A stretch of 63,947 nt of DNA from SAR202 cluster bacterium AG-426-M11 (GTDB taxonomy: Bacteria > Chloroflexota > Dehalococcoidia > Lucifugimonadales > UBA826): positions 1 to 63,947 of the forward strand of contig QCNV01000006.1 of NCBI GenBank assembly GCA_003213095.1, read 5' to 3'. Numbering within the stretch: position 1 is the first letter of the stretch; each line of letters starts with the position of its first letter. Below are positions 44,150 through 56,621 of this stretch, piece after piece. The position numbers were made by a program, and so were the translations under genes. Below the pieces are notes generated by a model. That model had not been told where the DNA came from, ran no database searches, and saw nothing but the letters and a program-made list of their open reading frames with translations.

Positions 44150-45340
44150 ATGTCCCAAACAAGAGAAGTGGCAGTAGTTGGTATTCATGAATATCCACTT
44201 AGAGTTGCACCTGGAGTTAGTGCTCTACAGATTAAAGCTGAATCTGCATCCAAAGCTTTGGCTGATGCAGGATTGAGCTGGCAAGATGTTGATGCAGTTT
44301 ATGATAATGGTCAAAATCAAAATATTGGGGGATTGAGCATTTCAGAATATTTTGGTTTCAAGCCAAGATTGATAGATGTTACAAGTGTGGGCGGTACTTC
44401 ATATGAATTTCAGGCTCATCATGCGGCAACTATGATTGCTGCAGGAAAAGCAAATGTAGCAGTTTTGACTTATGGCTCAACAGCTCATTCGAATAGAGTT
44501 GCGATTGGAACTGCCGGTGCCACAGGTCAAGGAGCGCCCACTCCATTTAATAATATGGAAGACTCTTGGGGTATGACTGGTATTGCAGGATATGGAATGG
44601 TGAAAGCTAGGCATATGCACCAATATGGCACTACTAATGAACAGTTTGCAGAAATTTCAGTTGCTACAAGGTATCACGCCATGAGAAATCCTGAAGCTGT
44701 AAAAGCGATGACAGATTTGGAGTTTGTGGGGGTAAATGAAATTACTGTTCAGGACGTTGTTGATTCAAGGATGATAGCGTGGCCTTTACACTTATTGGAA
44801 TGTTGTATGGTTTCTGATGGTGGTGGAGCGGTTGTAATCGCATCCAAAGATGTTGTTAAAAATACTAAGAAAAAACCCGTTTGGATTATTGGTGGTGGTG
44901 AAGCTACTAAGTATAGAGAAAATGGTGGCGATATTACTGTCAGTGCTGGTGCTCAATCAGGTCCTGTAGCATTTGCAGATGCTGGAGTTACTCCAAGCGA
45001 AATAGATGTATTGATGGCTTACGATTCCTTTTCTATTACTGTGATGTTAATGATAGAAGATCTTGGATTTTGTAAGAAAGGTGAAGGTGGAGACTATGTT
45101 AGTAGTGGGATATTAAAATTTGATCAATCTGGTGGTCCTGCTTTAAATACTGACGGGGGAGGTCTTTCATCAAATCACCCTGGAGAACGAGGAATATTTT
45201 GTATTTTGGAAGCTACTAGACAAATGAGAGGTGAATCTACCTCACAAGTAGATAATGCAAAATTAGCCGTTGCAGTAGGAAATGGTGGTCAGCTTGGAGC
45301 TCGTCATGCCACATCACCAATTATTTTAGCTGCAGATTAA
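44150..45340 (+). CDS. Thiolase-fold protein lacking catalytic Cys (SCP-x/Ltp2-like)
   Basis: A 396-residue thiolase-superfamily protein. The nucleophilic Cys position reads VTSVGGTSYEFQ, with Ser/Thr and no Cys; the second Cys position reads AVAVGNGGQLG. The His of the GGGLSSNHPGERG loop is kept. This pattern, with an adjacent DUF35 partner, recalls the steroid side-chain aldolase Ltp2 rather than a true thiolase. It probably acts on a CoA thioester in lipid or sterol breakdown. The DUF35 gene follows 14 bases downstream. Confidence 0.78.
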   Translation: MSQTREVAVVGIHEYPLRVAPGVSALQIKAESASKALADAGLSWQDVDAVYDNGQNQNIGGLSISEYFGFKPRLIDVTSVGGTSYEFQAHHAATMIAAGKANVAVLTYGSTAHSNRVAIGTAGATGQGAPTPFNNMEDSWGMTGIAGYGMVKARHMHQYGTTNEQFAEISVATRYHAMRNPEAVKAMTDLEFVGVNEITVQDVVDSRMIAWPLHLLECCMVSDGGGAVVIASKDVVKNTKKKPVWIIGGGEATKYRENGGDITVSAGAQSGPVAFADAGVTPSEIDVLMAYDSFSITVMLMIEDLGFCKKGEGGDYVSSGILKFDQSGGPALNTDGGGLSSNHPGERGIFCILEATRQMRGESTSQVDNAKLAVAVGNGGQLGARHATSPIILAAD

Positions 45341-45354
45341 TAAGGAGAAATACT

Positions 45355-45768
45355 ATGACTATGAGACCTCAACCAAGATTTCCAGAACCAGATACACAAC
45401 CTTTTTGGGATGCAACAAAGGAAAAAAAATTAATTTATCAAACTTGTGATGATTGTCCTGAAGTAATTTTTTATCCAAGAGCCCACTGTACAAAATGTGG
45501 AAGTTTAAATAACACATGGAATGATTCAAAAGGATTGGGAACTGTATACACTTTTAGTGTAGTGATGCAAAGTAGGCATCCTGCATTTAAAGATATTGGT
45601 CCTTATGCTGTGGCTTATGTAGATTTAGATGAAGGTTTTAGGATCATGACCAACGTTATTAATGTGGATGATCCTGTAAATGACATTAAAATCGGTATGA
45701 GAGTGAAGCTTGCATGGTTAGATCAGGGTGAAGGTGAAATTGCCTTGCCTATGTTTGAGCCAGCTTAA
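45355..45768 (+). CDS. DUF35 OB-fold/zinc-ribbon acyl-CoA-binding protein
   Basis: A 137-residue partner protein. The N-terminal rubredoxin-like ribbon has CDDCPEVIFYPRAHCTKCGS (about residues 26-45), followed by the OB-fold strand pattern GLGTVYTFSVVMQSRHPAF. In thiolase-like complexes this subunit binds the CoA part of the substrate. AAGGAG precedes the ATG. It is convergent with a membrane-protein gene that starts its 3' end at the next base. Confidence 0.85.
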   Translation: MTMRPQPRFPEPDTQPFWDATKEKKLIYQTCDDCPEVIFYPRAHCTKCGSLNNTWNDSKGLGTVYTFSVVMQSRHPAFKDIGPYAVAYVDLDEGFRIMTNVINVDDPVNDIKIGMRVKLAWLDQGEGEIALPMFEPA

Positions 45769-46173
45769 TTATTTTTTGATAATTACTGATAAAAGTAATA
45801 AAAGTCCAACAGGAACATAATAAAGTCCTGTTGGACTTAAAAACATATATGTTCCCATTAACAAAACTGTTCCCCATGTGTAGAGTTTCCATCGAAACCT
45901 AATAGCATTATTTGATGACTTTTGTGTGGCCATCAAGTTGGAAATGAGACAAACTCCTGAAATTATCCAAGGAAATACAATTATTGGTAACGACAGTGAG
46001 AAGTTGGATTCTAAAATAGTTTGATAGGATTGAATTGATTGTGTAAACCCTTGGCTATTACTAATTATTTCAGTTGCTGGTACTACTGGGAAAATTAATA
46101 ATATTAGTCCTGTAGGGATACTAAGTAAGTGTGCTGCGCCTGCAAAAATTGTAGAAATAGAAAAACTTTTCAT
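45769..46173 (-). CDS. Small four-helix membrane protein of unknown function
   Basis: A 134-residue hydrophobic protein with four predicted helices (about residues 8-30, 60-80, 95-112 and 115-132) and no recognised motif. Its start overlaps the recF stop by 4 bases (ATGA), so it is coupled to recF. A perfect 13-bp inverted repeat lies inside its 3' end, encoding the LSPTGLYYVPVGLL region, and may act as the operon terminator. Confidence 0.55.
   Translation of the reverse strand: MKSFSISTIFAGAAHLLSIPTGLILLIFPVVPATEIISNSQGFTQSIQSYQTILESNFSLSLPIIVFPWIISGVCLISNLMATQKSSNNAIRFRWKLYTWGTVLLMGTYMFLSPTGLYYVPVGLLLLLSVIIKK
45802..45838 (-). terminator. Perfect 13-bp inverted repeat inside a coding sequence (terminator candidate)
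   Basis: AAGTCCAACAGGA (45802-45814) and TCCTGTTGGACTT (45826-45838) flank an 11-base loop. On the minus strand the stem is followed by TTATTACTTTT, a loose U-tract. It falls about 33 bases before the end of the recF-coupled membrane gene and could terminate that operon, or oppose the convergent DUF35 transcript. Confidence 0.45.
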
Positions 46174-47327
46174 GTTTTTTTCTCTGAAATTTCACCATTA
46201 TTAATTTCTAAAAGGTTTGATTGGTTTTTAAATGATTGACTAATTATTTCAGGTTCAGCAGTAGTAATAATCGATTGATCAAACATTGTTGTCATATCTA
46301 AAATTTGTTCCCTTCTTTCTAAATCTAGCTCTGAAAGTAAATCGTCTAGTAACAAAATTGGAGTAGTGTTTCTTGATCGTTTCAGAATTTCTGCTTCTGC
46401 AAATTTTAATGCTAACACTGCAGTTCTGGCTTGTCCCCTCGAAGAAAACCTATGTGAATCTAAATCATTAATAAAAATTTGAAAATCATCTCTGTGGGGC
46501 CCGATTGATGTTGTTCCTGCAGAAATATCTCTTGATCTATTGGAAATCAGTTGTGAAGAGATAAAATCAAAACACTTTTCAGGATTCATTGGGTATATTT
46601 CCTTAGTACTGGGTAGATATGAGCAATACATGTTTTCTTTTAAATTACTCATTTCTTTATGTATGGGGTTGGATAAATTAGATAAATTTTCTAATATCTC
46701 AACTCTTTTAATAATTAAATCAGTTGCTAATTTGGCAGATTGCGAATCCCAATATGACAATTCATTGTCCTGAGAATTACCCTCTCGAATTAACTTAAGA
46801 AGACTATTTCTTTGAGAGTTGATTTTTTGAAAATCTAATAGATTTTTTAAATAAATTTTGTCAATTTGTGAAATTAAAATATTTAAATACCTTCTTCTCG
46901 AGCTGGGAGTACCAAAAACTAAATCTAATTCAGCAACTGAAAATAAAACGGAATTTAAATTACCAACAAAATCGCTGGCACGTTTAGGAATTCCATTAAT
47001 TTTTATGAATTTTTGTGCTACAAATCCATCTTTGTTATCAAATGGCTCGCATTGATAGTGTATTTCTAGCTTTGTACTTTTTTCTTGAAGTTGAATGTCA
47101 CAAGCAATTTTAGAGTAAGACAAGCCGTTTACAGAACCTTCTGTGATGAGGTCTCTTTCAGTATTTCCTCTGTATGATTTTGCTACAGAAAGCATATAAA
47201 TTGCTTCAAGAAAATTACTTTTTCCTTGGCCATTATTTCCCATTAAAAGAGTAACTTTATCTGGCAAATTAATATCTAGGTTTTGATAGTTTCTGAAATT
47301 TCTGAGCGAGAGATTTGAAATATGAAT
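46170..47327 (-). CDS. recF: DNA replication/repair protein RecF, apparent ATT start
   Basis: ABC/SMC-like ATPase that loads RecA at gaps. The N-terminus reads HISNLSLRNFRNYQNLDINL, the typical RecF first strand, and is in frame upstream of TTG 47267. The frame opens after TAA (47345) and holds no ATG, GTG or TTG before it; ATT 47327 follows AAGGA by 8 bases, giving MHISNLSLRN and 385 residues. Walker A GNNGQGKSN then falls at 30-38; SRGQARTAVLALK and LLLDDLLSELD carry the signature and Walker B. Starting at TTG 47267 would remove a conserved strand. Confidence 0.9.
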   Translation of the reverse strand: MHISNLSLRNFRNYQNLDINLPDKVTLLMGNNGQGKSNFLEAIYMLSVAKSYRGNTERDLITEGSVNGLSYSKIACDIQLQEKSTKLEIHYQCEPFDNKDGFVAQKFIKINGIPKRASDFVGNLNSVLFSVAELDLVFGTPSSRRRYLNILISQIDKIYLKNLLDFQKINSQRNSLLKLIREGNSQDNELSYWDSQSAKLATDLIIKRVEILENLSNLSNPIHKEMSNLKENMYCSYLPSTKEIYPMNPEKCFDFISSQLISNRSRDISAGTTSIGPHRDDFQIFINDLDSHRFSSRGQARTAVLALKFAEAEILKRSRNTTPILLLDDLLSELDLERREQILDMTTMFDQSIITTAEPEIISQSFKNQSNLLEINNGEISEKKT

Positions 47328-47335
47328 GATTAGAA

Positions 47336-47340
47336 TCCTT
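47336..47340 (-). promoter_or_regulatory. Shine-Dalgarno site for recF
   Basis: The minus strand reads AAGGA, 8 bases before the ATT codon at 47327. The annotatable TTG at 47267 has no such site. Confidence 0.55.
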
Positions 47341-47423
47341 ATTTATGACTCGGTATCACGATTTTAGCATGAGATACAATCAAGATTCATATAAACTGGA
47401 TTCATTAACAATAGGAGGATTTT

Positions 47424-48343
47424 TTGAGTAAATTCGTTGCTCTTGCTGGAGGTGTTGGTGGAGCAAAACTAGCTTTAGGACTTACTGAAATTTTGTCTCC
47501 AGAACAATTATCTATTGTGGTTAATACTGCAGATGATCAGGAATTTTATGGACTTCATGTATCTCCGGACTTAGATACTATGATGTACACCCTTTCTGGT
47601 AAGTCTAATGAAAAATTAGGGTGGGGAATTAAAGATGAATCGTTTAGAACTTTATCTGAATTAAAGAAACTTGGGTTAGATTCATGGTTTCAGCTGGGAG
47701 ATTTAGATTTTGCTACCCATATTTATCGAACTAATTTAATTAAACAAAACATGACATTGTCAGAAATTACTGACAAATTATGTAAAGCACATGGATTAGA
47801 GTTTCCAATTATTCCTATGACAGATGATAGGGTTAGAACCATTTTAACTACTGAGAGTGGGGATTTAAATTTTCAAGAGTATTTCGTCAAATATTTTTGT
47901 GAACCGCAAGTCACTACTATCAGATTTGATGGGATTCAAAATGCTAAGCCTTCTCCCAATTTTTTAACTGCTTTGGAAGAGGCTGATTATTTGTTGTATT
48001 GTCCTTCAAATCCTTTTTTGAGTTTACATCCTATAATTTTTTTACCAGGTGTATTGGACTTGTTGAAATCTTTTGACGGTAAAAGAATAGCAGTTAGCTC
48101 TATCGTGAATGGAGATGCCATCAAAGGTCCAACTGCTAAATTGCTTAAAGAATTAGGTGAAGAGATTTCTGCGTTTGGTATTGCGAAACATTTTGCAGAA
48201 ATTTGCGATTATTTTGTTTTAGATGACATAGATTCTCATTTGATTCCTAAAATTAATAGTTTAGGAATTAAATCCTTTCAAACTAATATCATTATGAATT
48301 CGTTAACAGAAAAGACCAATTTAGCAAAATTTTTATTGAATTT

Positions 48344-48353
<10 letters not shown>
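47424..48353 (+). CDS. cofD: 2-phospho-L-lactate transferase (F420 biosynthesis)
   Basis: Transfers the phospholactyl (or phosphoenolpyruvyl) group to Fo, making the F420-0 core. It starts at TTG behind AGGAGG. LAGGVGGAKLALGL at the N-terminus, VNTADDQEFYGLHVSPDLDTMMYTL and CPSNPFLSLHPI match CofD. Length 309 is typical. Overlap with cofC by 10 bases shows coupling. Confidence 0.93.
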
Positions 48354-50984
<2,631 letters not shown>

Positions 50985-51075
50985 TTAACTGTCCGATTTA
51001 TAATGGATAGACTCTAGATTAAACTTTTTTACGATTAATGCATAGAATAAAAAAATTACTTTTGAAGGATAATCA

Positions 51076-51996
51076 TTGCCATATTCTGAAAAAATCCAAG
51101 ATTTCATACAAAATTTTCCTACACTTTCCTCTATTGGGAATACTCCGTTAGTTAAATTGGACTTGCCTTGGGATATTGGAGAAGCTTCAATTTATGCAAA
51201 ATTTGAGCAATTAAATCCTGGTGGATCGATTAAAGATAGGCCTGTTTTACGAATGCTTTCAGAGGCTGTACTTAATGGGGATTTGAAGCCCGGCAAAACT
51301 ATTTTAGATGCTACATCAGGTAATGCTGGGATCGCCTATGCCATGATAGGGGCTGTTTTAGGCTACCCGGTTGAATTGGTAATGCCTGAAAATGCGAGTG
51401 AAGAGAGAAAAAAGAGATTGTTAGCTCATGGTGCCAACTTAATTTTTACTGATGCCCAATTAGGTTATGATGAGGCTTTATACGAAGTAAAACGACGGTA
51501 TGAAGCAGATCCTGCCAAGTATTTTTATTGTGATCAGTATTCAAACCAAAATAATCCTCAGGCTCACTATGAAACTACAGGTTATGAGCTAATTCAACAG
51601 GCTCCTTTTATTACTCATTTTGTTGGTGGAGTTGGAACAGGGGGTACTATTTCAGGAATTGGTAGAAGGTTAAAAGAAACAAATCCAGATATTCAGGTTG
51701 TTTGTATTGAATTTGATGAATGGCCAGGAGTTGAAGGACTTAAGCCTCTCAGTGAAGGTCATATTATTCCAGAAATTTTGGATAAAACCATCATAGATAG
51801 AATGCTTGAAATAGATGTTATTGAAGCATATGAAGTTTCGAAAGTTTTGGCTCGCCAGGGAATATTTGTAGGTCAGTCTTGTGGAGCCTATCTGTTAGGG
51901 GCTAAAAATTTAGCTGAAGAGTTAAAAACTGGACATATAGTGACAGTATTTAATGACATAGGCGAAAGATATTTTTCTACTTCAATGTGGGACTAA
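51076..51996 (+). CDS. PLP-dependent cysteine synthase, CysM-like
   Basis: A 306-residue fold-type II synthase. IGNTPLVKLD, LNPGGSIKDRP (PLP Lys in SIKD), TSGNAGIAYAM and GGVGTGGTISG are typical. The C-terminal end GERYFSTSMWD resembles CysO-dependent CysM of actinobacteria more than CysK, so O-phosphoserine or a protein thiocarboxylate may be the sulfur route. It starts at TTG behind GAAGGAT. It ends one base before convergent gyrB. Confidence 0.82.
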   Translation: MPYSEKIQDFIQNFPTLSSIGNTPLVKLDLPWDIGEASIYAKFEQLNPGGSIKDRPVLRMLSEAVLNGDLKPGKTILDATSGNAGIAYAMIGAVLGYPVELVMPENASEERKKRLLAHGANLIFTDAQLGYDEALYEVKRRYEADPAKYFYCDQYSNQNNPQAHYETTGYELIQQAPFITHFVGGVGTGGTISGIGRRLKETNPDIQVVCIEFDEWPGVEGLKPLSEGHIIPEILDKTIIDRMLEIDVIEAYEVSKVLARQGIFVGQSCGAYLLGAKNLAEELKTGHIVTVFNDIGERYFSTSMWD

Positions 51997-51997
51997 T

Positions 51998-53962
<1,965 letters not shown>

Positions 53963-53966
53963 TCAT

Positions 53967-53981
53967 CATAAAATTTTTATG
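53967..53981. promoter_or_regulatory. Palindrome in the gyrB leader
   Basis: CATAAAA-T-TTTTATG is a perfect 7-1-7 palindrome about 30 bases upstream of the gyrB start. AT-rich, so chance is possible. Confidence 0.25.
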
Positions 53982-54018
53982 AGTAATAGTTGCGATAAAA
54001 AAGGGGGGAGTTTGCTTT

Positions 54019-54040
54019 AGTAAACTGTTTCAAGTTTACT
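54019..54040 (-). promoter_or_regulatory. Stem-loop in the gyrB leader
   Basis: AGTAAACT (54019-54026) and AGTTTACT (54033-54040) form an 8-bp stem with a 6-base loop between the candidate gyrB promoter and its start. A run of G (plus strand 54003-54008) lies close by. Confidence 0.35.
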
Positions 54041-54091
54041 GAAATAAATAAAGTAAATTCTTGTAAAATTCCAAGCTTTTTCACGATCCAT

Positions 54092-54121
54092 ATTGTACCA
54101 TTTTTACTTGGTTTTTCTCAA
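54092..54121 (-). promoter_or_regulatory. Candidate gyrB promoter
   Basis: On the minus strand TTGAGA (54121-54116), 18 bases, then TACAAT (54097-54092) preceded by TGG. It would give a leader of roughly 145 bases before gyrB. Confidence 0.45.
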
Positions 54122-54150
54122 TATGTTGTGTTCCTATTTTATGCGTAATT

Positions 54151-54921
54151 TTATTTTGATTTAAATAGGGATTTTGAGCGGAAAATAATTGGCAATAAAA
54201 TCATTGATAATAATGCTAATCCATCATTTCCGGGACTGTTACAACTTCCACTGGTACTCGGTGCTTCTTCGGGGGTTGAATCCATACCTATTGCACGACC
54301 AGAACTTCGACTAAAGAAAGACGACCACCTGGATCTTCTAGTTGGTGTAGGTGTTGGTCGGACTTCCGTTTTTGTATCTAAAGATTTCTTAATTTGAGAT
54401 CTTTGTGGCACTGCAATTCTTGTATTTGGAGTAGGAGTAGCTTTAATTTGAGATCTTTGTGGCATTGTTAATCTATATTTTGGAGTAGCAGTAGGTTTTG
54501 CAACTTTAGTTTTGGGAACAGGTGTTTCTTTTACTTCGGGTTTTGAGTTTTCTTTAGATTGCTTGTTTGTTTCTGTAGTAATTTTTTCTTCGACCATTAT
54601 TTTAATAGTCTTACCAGAAGTAGATTTATTCAAAGTGTTGTCTGCTGTTAGAGCAATTTCTTCATCTAAGTTAATTTGAAACGCTTGAGGTGCGAGAGAT
54701 TTGTTAAATGTGTTATCTGCTGTTAGAGCAATTTCTTCATCTAAGTTAATTTGAAACGTTTGAGGTGCAAGAGATTTGTTAAAAGTGTTGTCTGCTGTTA
54801 GAGCAATTTCTTCATTAATGTTGATTTCCACAGTTGGATCAGAAGCATATGTTTTTGTTGGACACAGAAACATGAATGAGAAAACTAAGATAAAAATTAT
54901 TGAACTTTTAATTTTTAGCAT
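54151..54921 (-). CDS. Secreted repeat protein with Cys-containing C-terminal anchor
   Basis: A 256-residue unknown protein. Signal peptide (residues 1-26, ending TYA); three near-identical 25-residue repeats (residues 32-106, core DEEIALTADNTFNKSLAPQ) and a decayed fourth; a Thr/Pro/Lys-rich stalk containing PQRSQIK twice; then SGSCNSPGNDG, a hydrophobic helix and a basic end (IFRSKSLFKSK). That tail has the layout of CTERM-type sorting signals. It probably sits on the cell surface. It follows another secreted-protein gene by 7 bases. Confidence 0.6.
   Translation of the reverse strand: MLKIKSSIIFILVFSFMFLCPTKTYASDPTVEININEEIALTADNTFNKSLAPQTFQINLDEEIALTADNTFNKSLAPQAFQINLDEEIALTADNTLNKSTSGKTIKIMVEEKITTETNKQSKENSKPEVKETPVPKTKVAKPTATPKYRLTMPQRSQIKATPTPNTRIAVPQRSQIKKSLDTKTEVRPTPTPTRRSRWSSFFSRSSGRAIGMDSTPEEAPSTSGSCNSPGNDGLALLSMILLPIIFRSKSLFKSK
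54604..54828 (-). repeat. Three tandem 75-bp repeats in a coding sequence
   Basis: Three in-frame units of 75 bases encode the 25-residue repeats of the surface protein. Units differ by few bases (for example TTTGAAACG followed by T or C), implying recent duplication or gene conversion. Confidence 0.85.
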
Positions 54922-54928
54922 CTAATTT

Positions 54929-55624
54929 TTAAAATATATTAGTTTGGTTAAATGAAAATCTTACTGTAATCTCTATAGTGTCTCCTGGAGATACTGAGAT
55001 ACTATTCATCCCCAAGACTTTAACAGTTAGTTTTTGTAATGTGCACTCGTCTTTACCTAAACAATTTAATCCTCCTCTGAAGTTCCATGGATTCTTAGGT
55101 ATTCCTTTGTTTAACTCAACATAAGTATAGACTGAGTCTATTTGATCTTCAGTATCACCAATATATTCGCATGTGGTTGTTACAGATATAGCAGCACCTT
55201 GTGAGTCGTCCATGGAATATGTTGGAATTAGAGTGTTCCAATTGGCATTAGAAACGCTCCCTTGCATGTTCCAGCTAGGTTTGCTAGTAGTATTTGCACA
55301 AACTTTACTGAGGTCTTCAGGTCCTACATTATAATTTACCTGACTGTAAAACAAGGGTAATGGGACGGGTGGTGATTTTACAGAAGTTTCACCAGATAAT
55401 AGCGCTGTTAGAACCCATGCTCCTGGTGTAGTTAATGCATTTTTAAAAGCAAACACTTCACTAGATCCGTCAGGGTCTATGATTTTAACTTCCCAGTCTC
55501 CATGAACATTTATTCCTTCATTACCCATGTTTTGAGATTGGGTCATGTCTGAATCGTTATTTAAGGTAGCCCATGCAGAAATAGCTAATAGAATTACAAA
55601 TCCACTGACAAATAAAGTTTTCAT
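54929..55624 (-). CDS. Secreted beta-rich protein of unknown function
   Basis: A 231-residue protein with a signal peptide (residues 1-19, ending AWA). The segment VHGDWEVKIIDPDGSSEVFAF, then KNALTTPGAWVLTALLSGE, recalls a conserved start in uncharacterised secreted proteins. Four cysteines (CANTT, TTCEY, GLNCLG, DECTL) could form disulfides, and the end is a beta sandwich-like ISVSPGDTIEITVRFSF. AGGTG precedes the ATG. It is the first gene of a two-gene unit with the repeat-anchor protein. No function can be given. Confidence 0.6.
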   Translation of the reverse strand: MKTLFVSGFVILLAISAWATLNNDSDMTQSQNMGNEGINVHGDWEVKIIDPDGSSEVFAFKNALTTPGAWVLTALLSGETSVKSPPVPLPLFYSQVNYNVGPEDLSKVCANTTSKPSWNMQGSVSNANWNTLIPTYSMDDSQGAAISVTTTCEYIGDTEDQIDSVYTYVELNKGIPKNPWNFRGGLNCLGKDECTLQKLTVKVLGMNSISVSPGDTIEITVRFSFNQTNIF

Positions 55625-55795
55625 TATTTCACCTCGCTGATCATTGTAATTGAATATTATTTATTATCTAGGGTGATTCTACCTATTAAGTAAAATTTGC
55701 ATACAAATGTTATAGTTTATCGGCAGCCAATCAACTGATGGTGAGCAGTTTTTCATTTATTGTTCTATTGCTTTGCCATCGAATTTAGGTAAGTA

Positions 55796-56614
55796 ATGAG
55801 AATTGGAATAAATAAATTTCAGAAAATGAAAAATAATGGTGAGTTAATCCCCATGGTCACCGCATATGACTACACATCTGCTGTATTGTCCGAGCAAGCT
55901 GACATTCCCTTGATATTAGTAGGTGATAGTTTAGGCATGGTAGTTATGGGATTAGATAGTACTATCCCAGTAACTCTTGAAAACATGATTCATCATACCC
56001 AAATGGTGGTTAGGGCTACAGAAAAAAGCCATATCGTCTCTGATTTACCATTTATGTCTTATCAAATCAGTCCTGAGCAAGCTATAGAAAATGCCGGACG
56101 TTTAATTAAAGAATCAGGTTGCCAATCTGTCAAACTAGAAGGTGGTTCAGCTGTTAAGTCATCCATTAAGAAAATTGTAGATGCTGGAATTCCAGTTATG
56201 GGACATTTGGGTCTAACTCCACAATCTATCAATCAATTTGGTGGATTTAAAGTACAAGGAAAAACAACAAAATCAGCACAACATTTAATTGATGAAGCTT
56301 TAATTGTTCAGGAAGCTGGTGCATATTCGCTAGTTTTGGAATTAGTTCCTGAGGAATTATCTCAAATCATTACTGAAAAATTAGATATTCCTACTATAGG
56401 AATCGGAGCTGGTAAATCCTGTGATGGCCAAGTACAGGTTTTTCATGATTTATTAGGTTTATATACGGAATTTTCTCCCAAACATGCTAAAAAATATGCT
56501 GATGTTGCTAGTCTTATGAAGAAATCTTTACAAGATTATGTGACTGAAGTGAAATCAGGTGAATTTCCAGATGAAATTCATATGTCTCACGCTGATTTAT
56601 CTGATTTAAATTAG
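55796..56614 (+). CDS. panB: 3-methyl-2-oxobutanoate hydroxymethyltransferase
   Basis: First step of pantothenate synthesis from 2-oxoisovalerate, on a TIM barrel. VTAYDYTSAVLSEQADIPLILVGDSLGMVVMG has the metal and substrate residues; SVKLEGG, GHLGLTPQSINQFGGFKVQGK and GIGAGKSCDGQVQVFHDLLGL are diagnostic. Length 272 is normal. panC follows 7 bases later. TGTTATAGT (55708-55716) could be an extended -10 upstream. Confidence 0.95.
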   Translation: MRIGINKFQKMKNNGELIPMVTAYDYTSAVLSEQADIPLILVGDSLGMVVMGLDSTIPVTLENMIHHTQMVVRATEKSHIVSDLPFMSYQISPEQAIENAGRLIKESGCQSVKLEGGSAVKSSIKKIVDAGIPVMGHLGLTPQSINQFGGFKVQGKTTKSAQHLIDEALIVQEAGAYSLVLELVPEELSQIITEKLDIPTIGIGAGKSCDGQVQVFHDLLGLYTEFSPKHAKKYADVASLMKKSLQDYVTEVKSGEFPDEIHMSHADLSDLN

Positions 56615-56621
56615 GTTAAAA

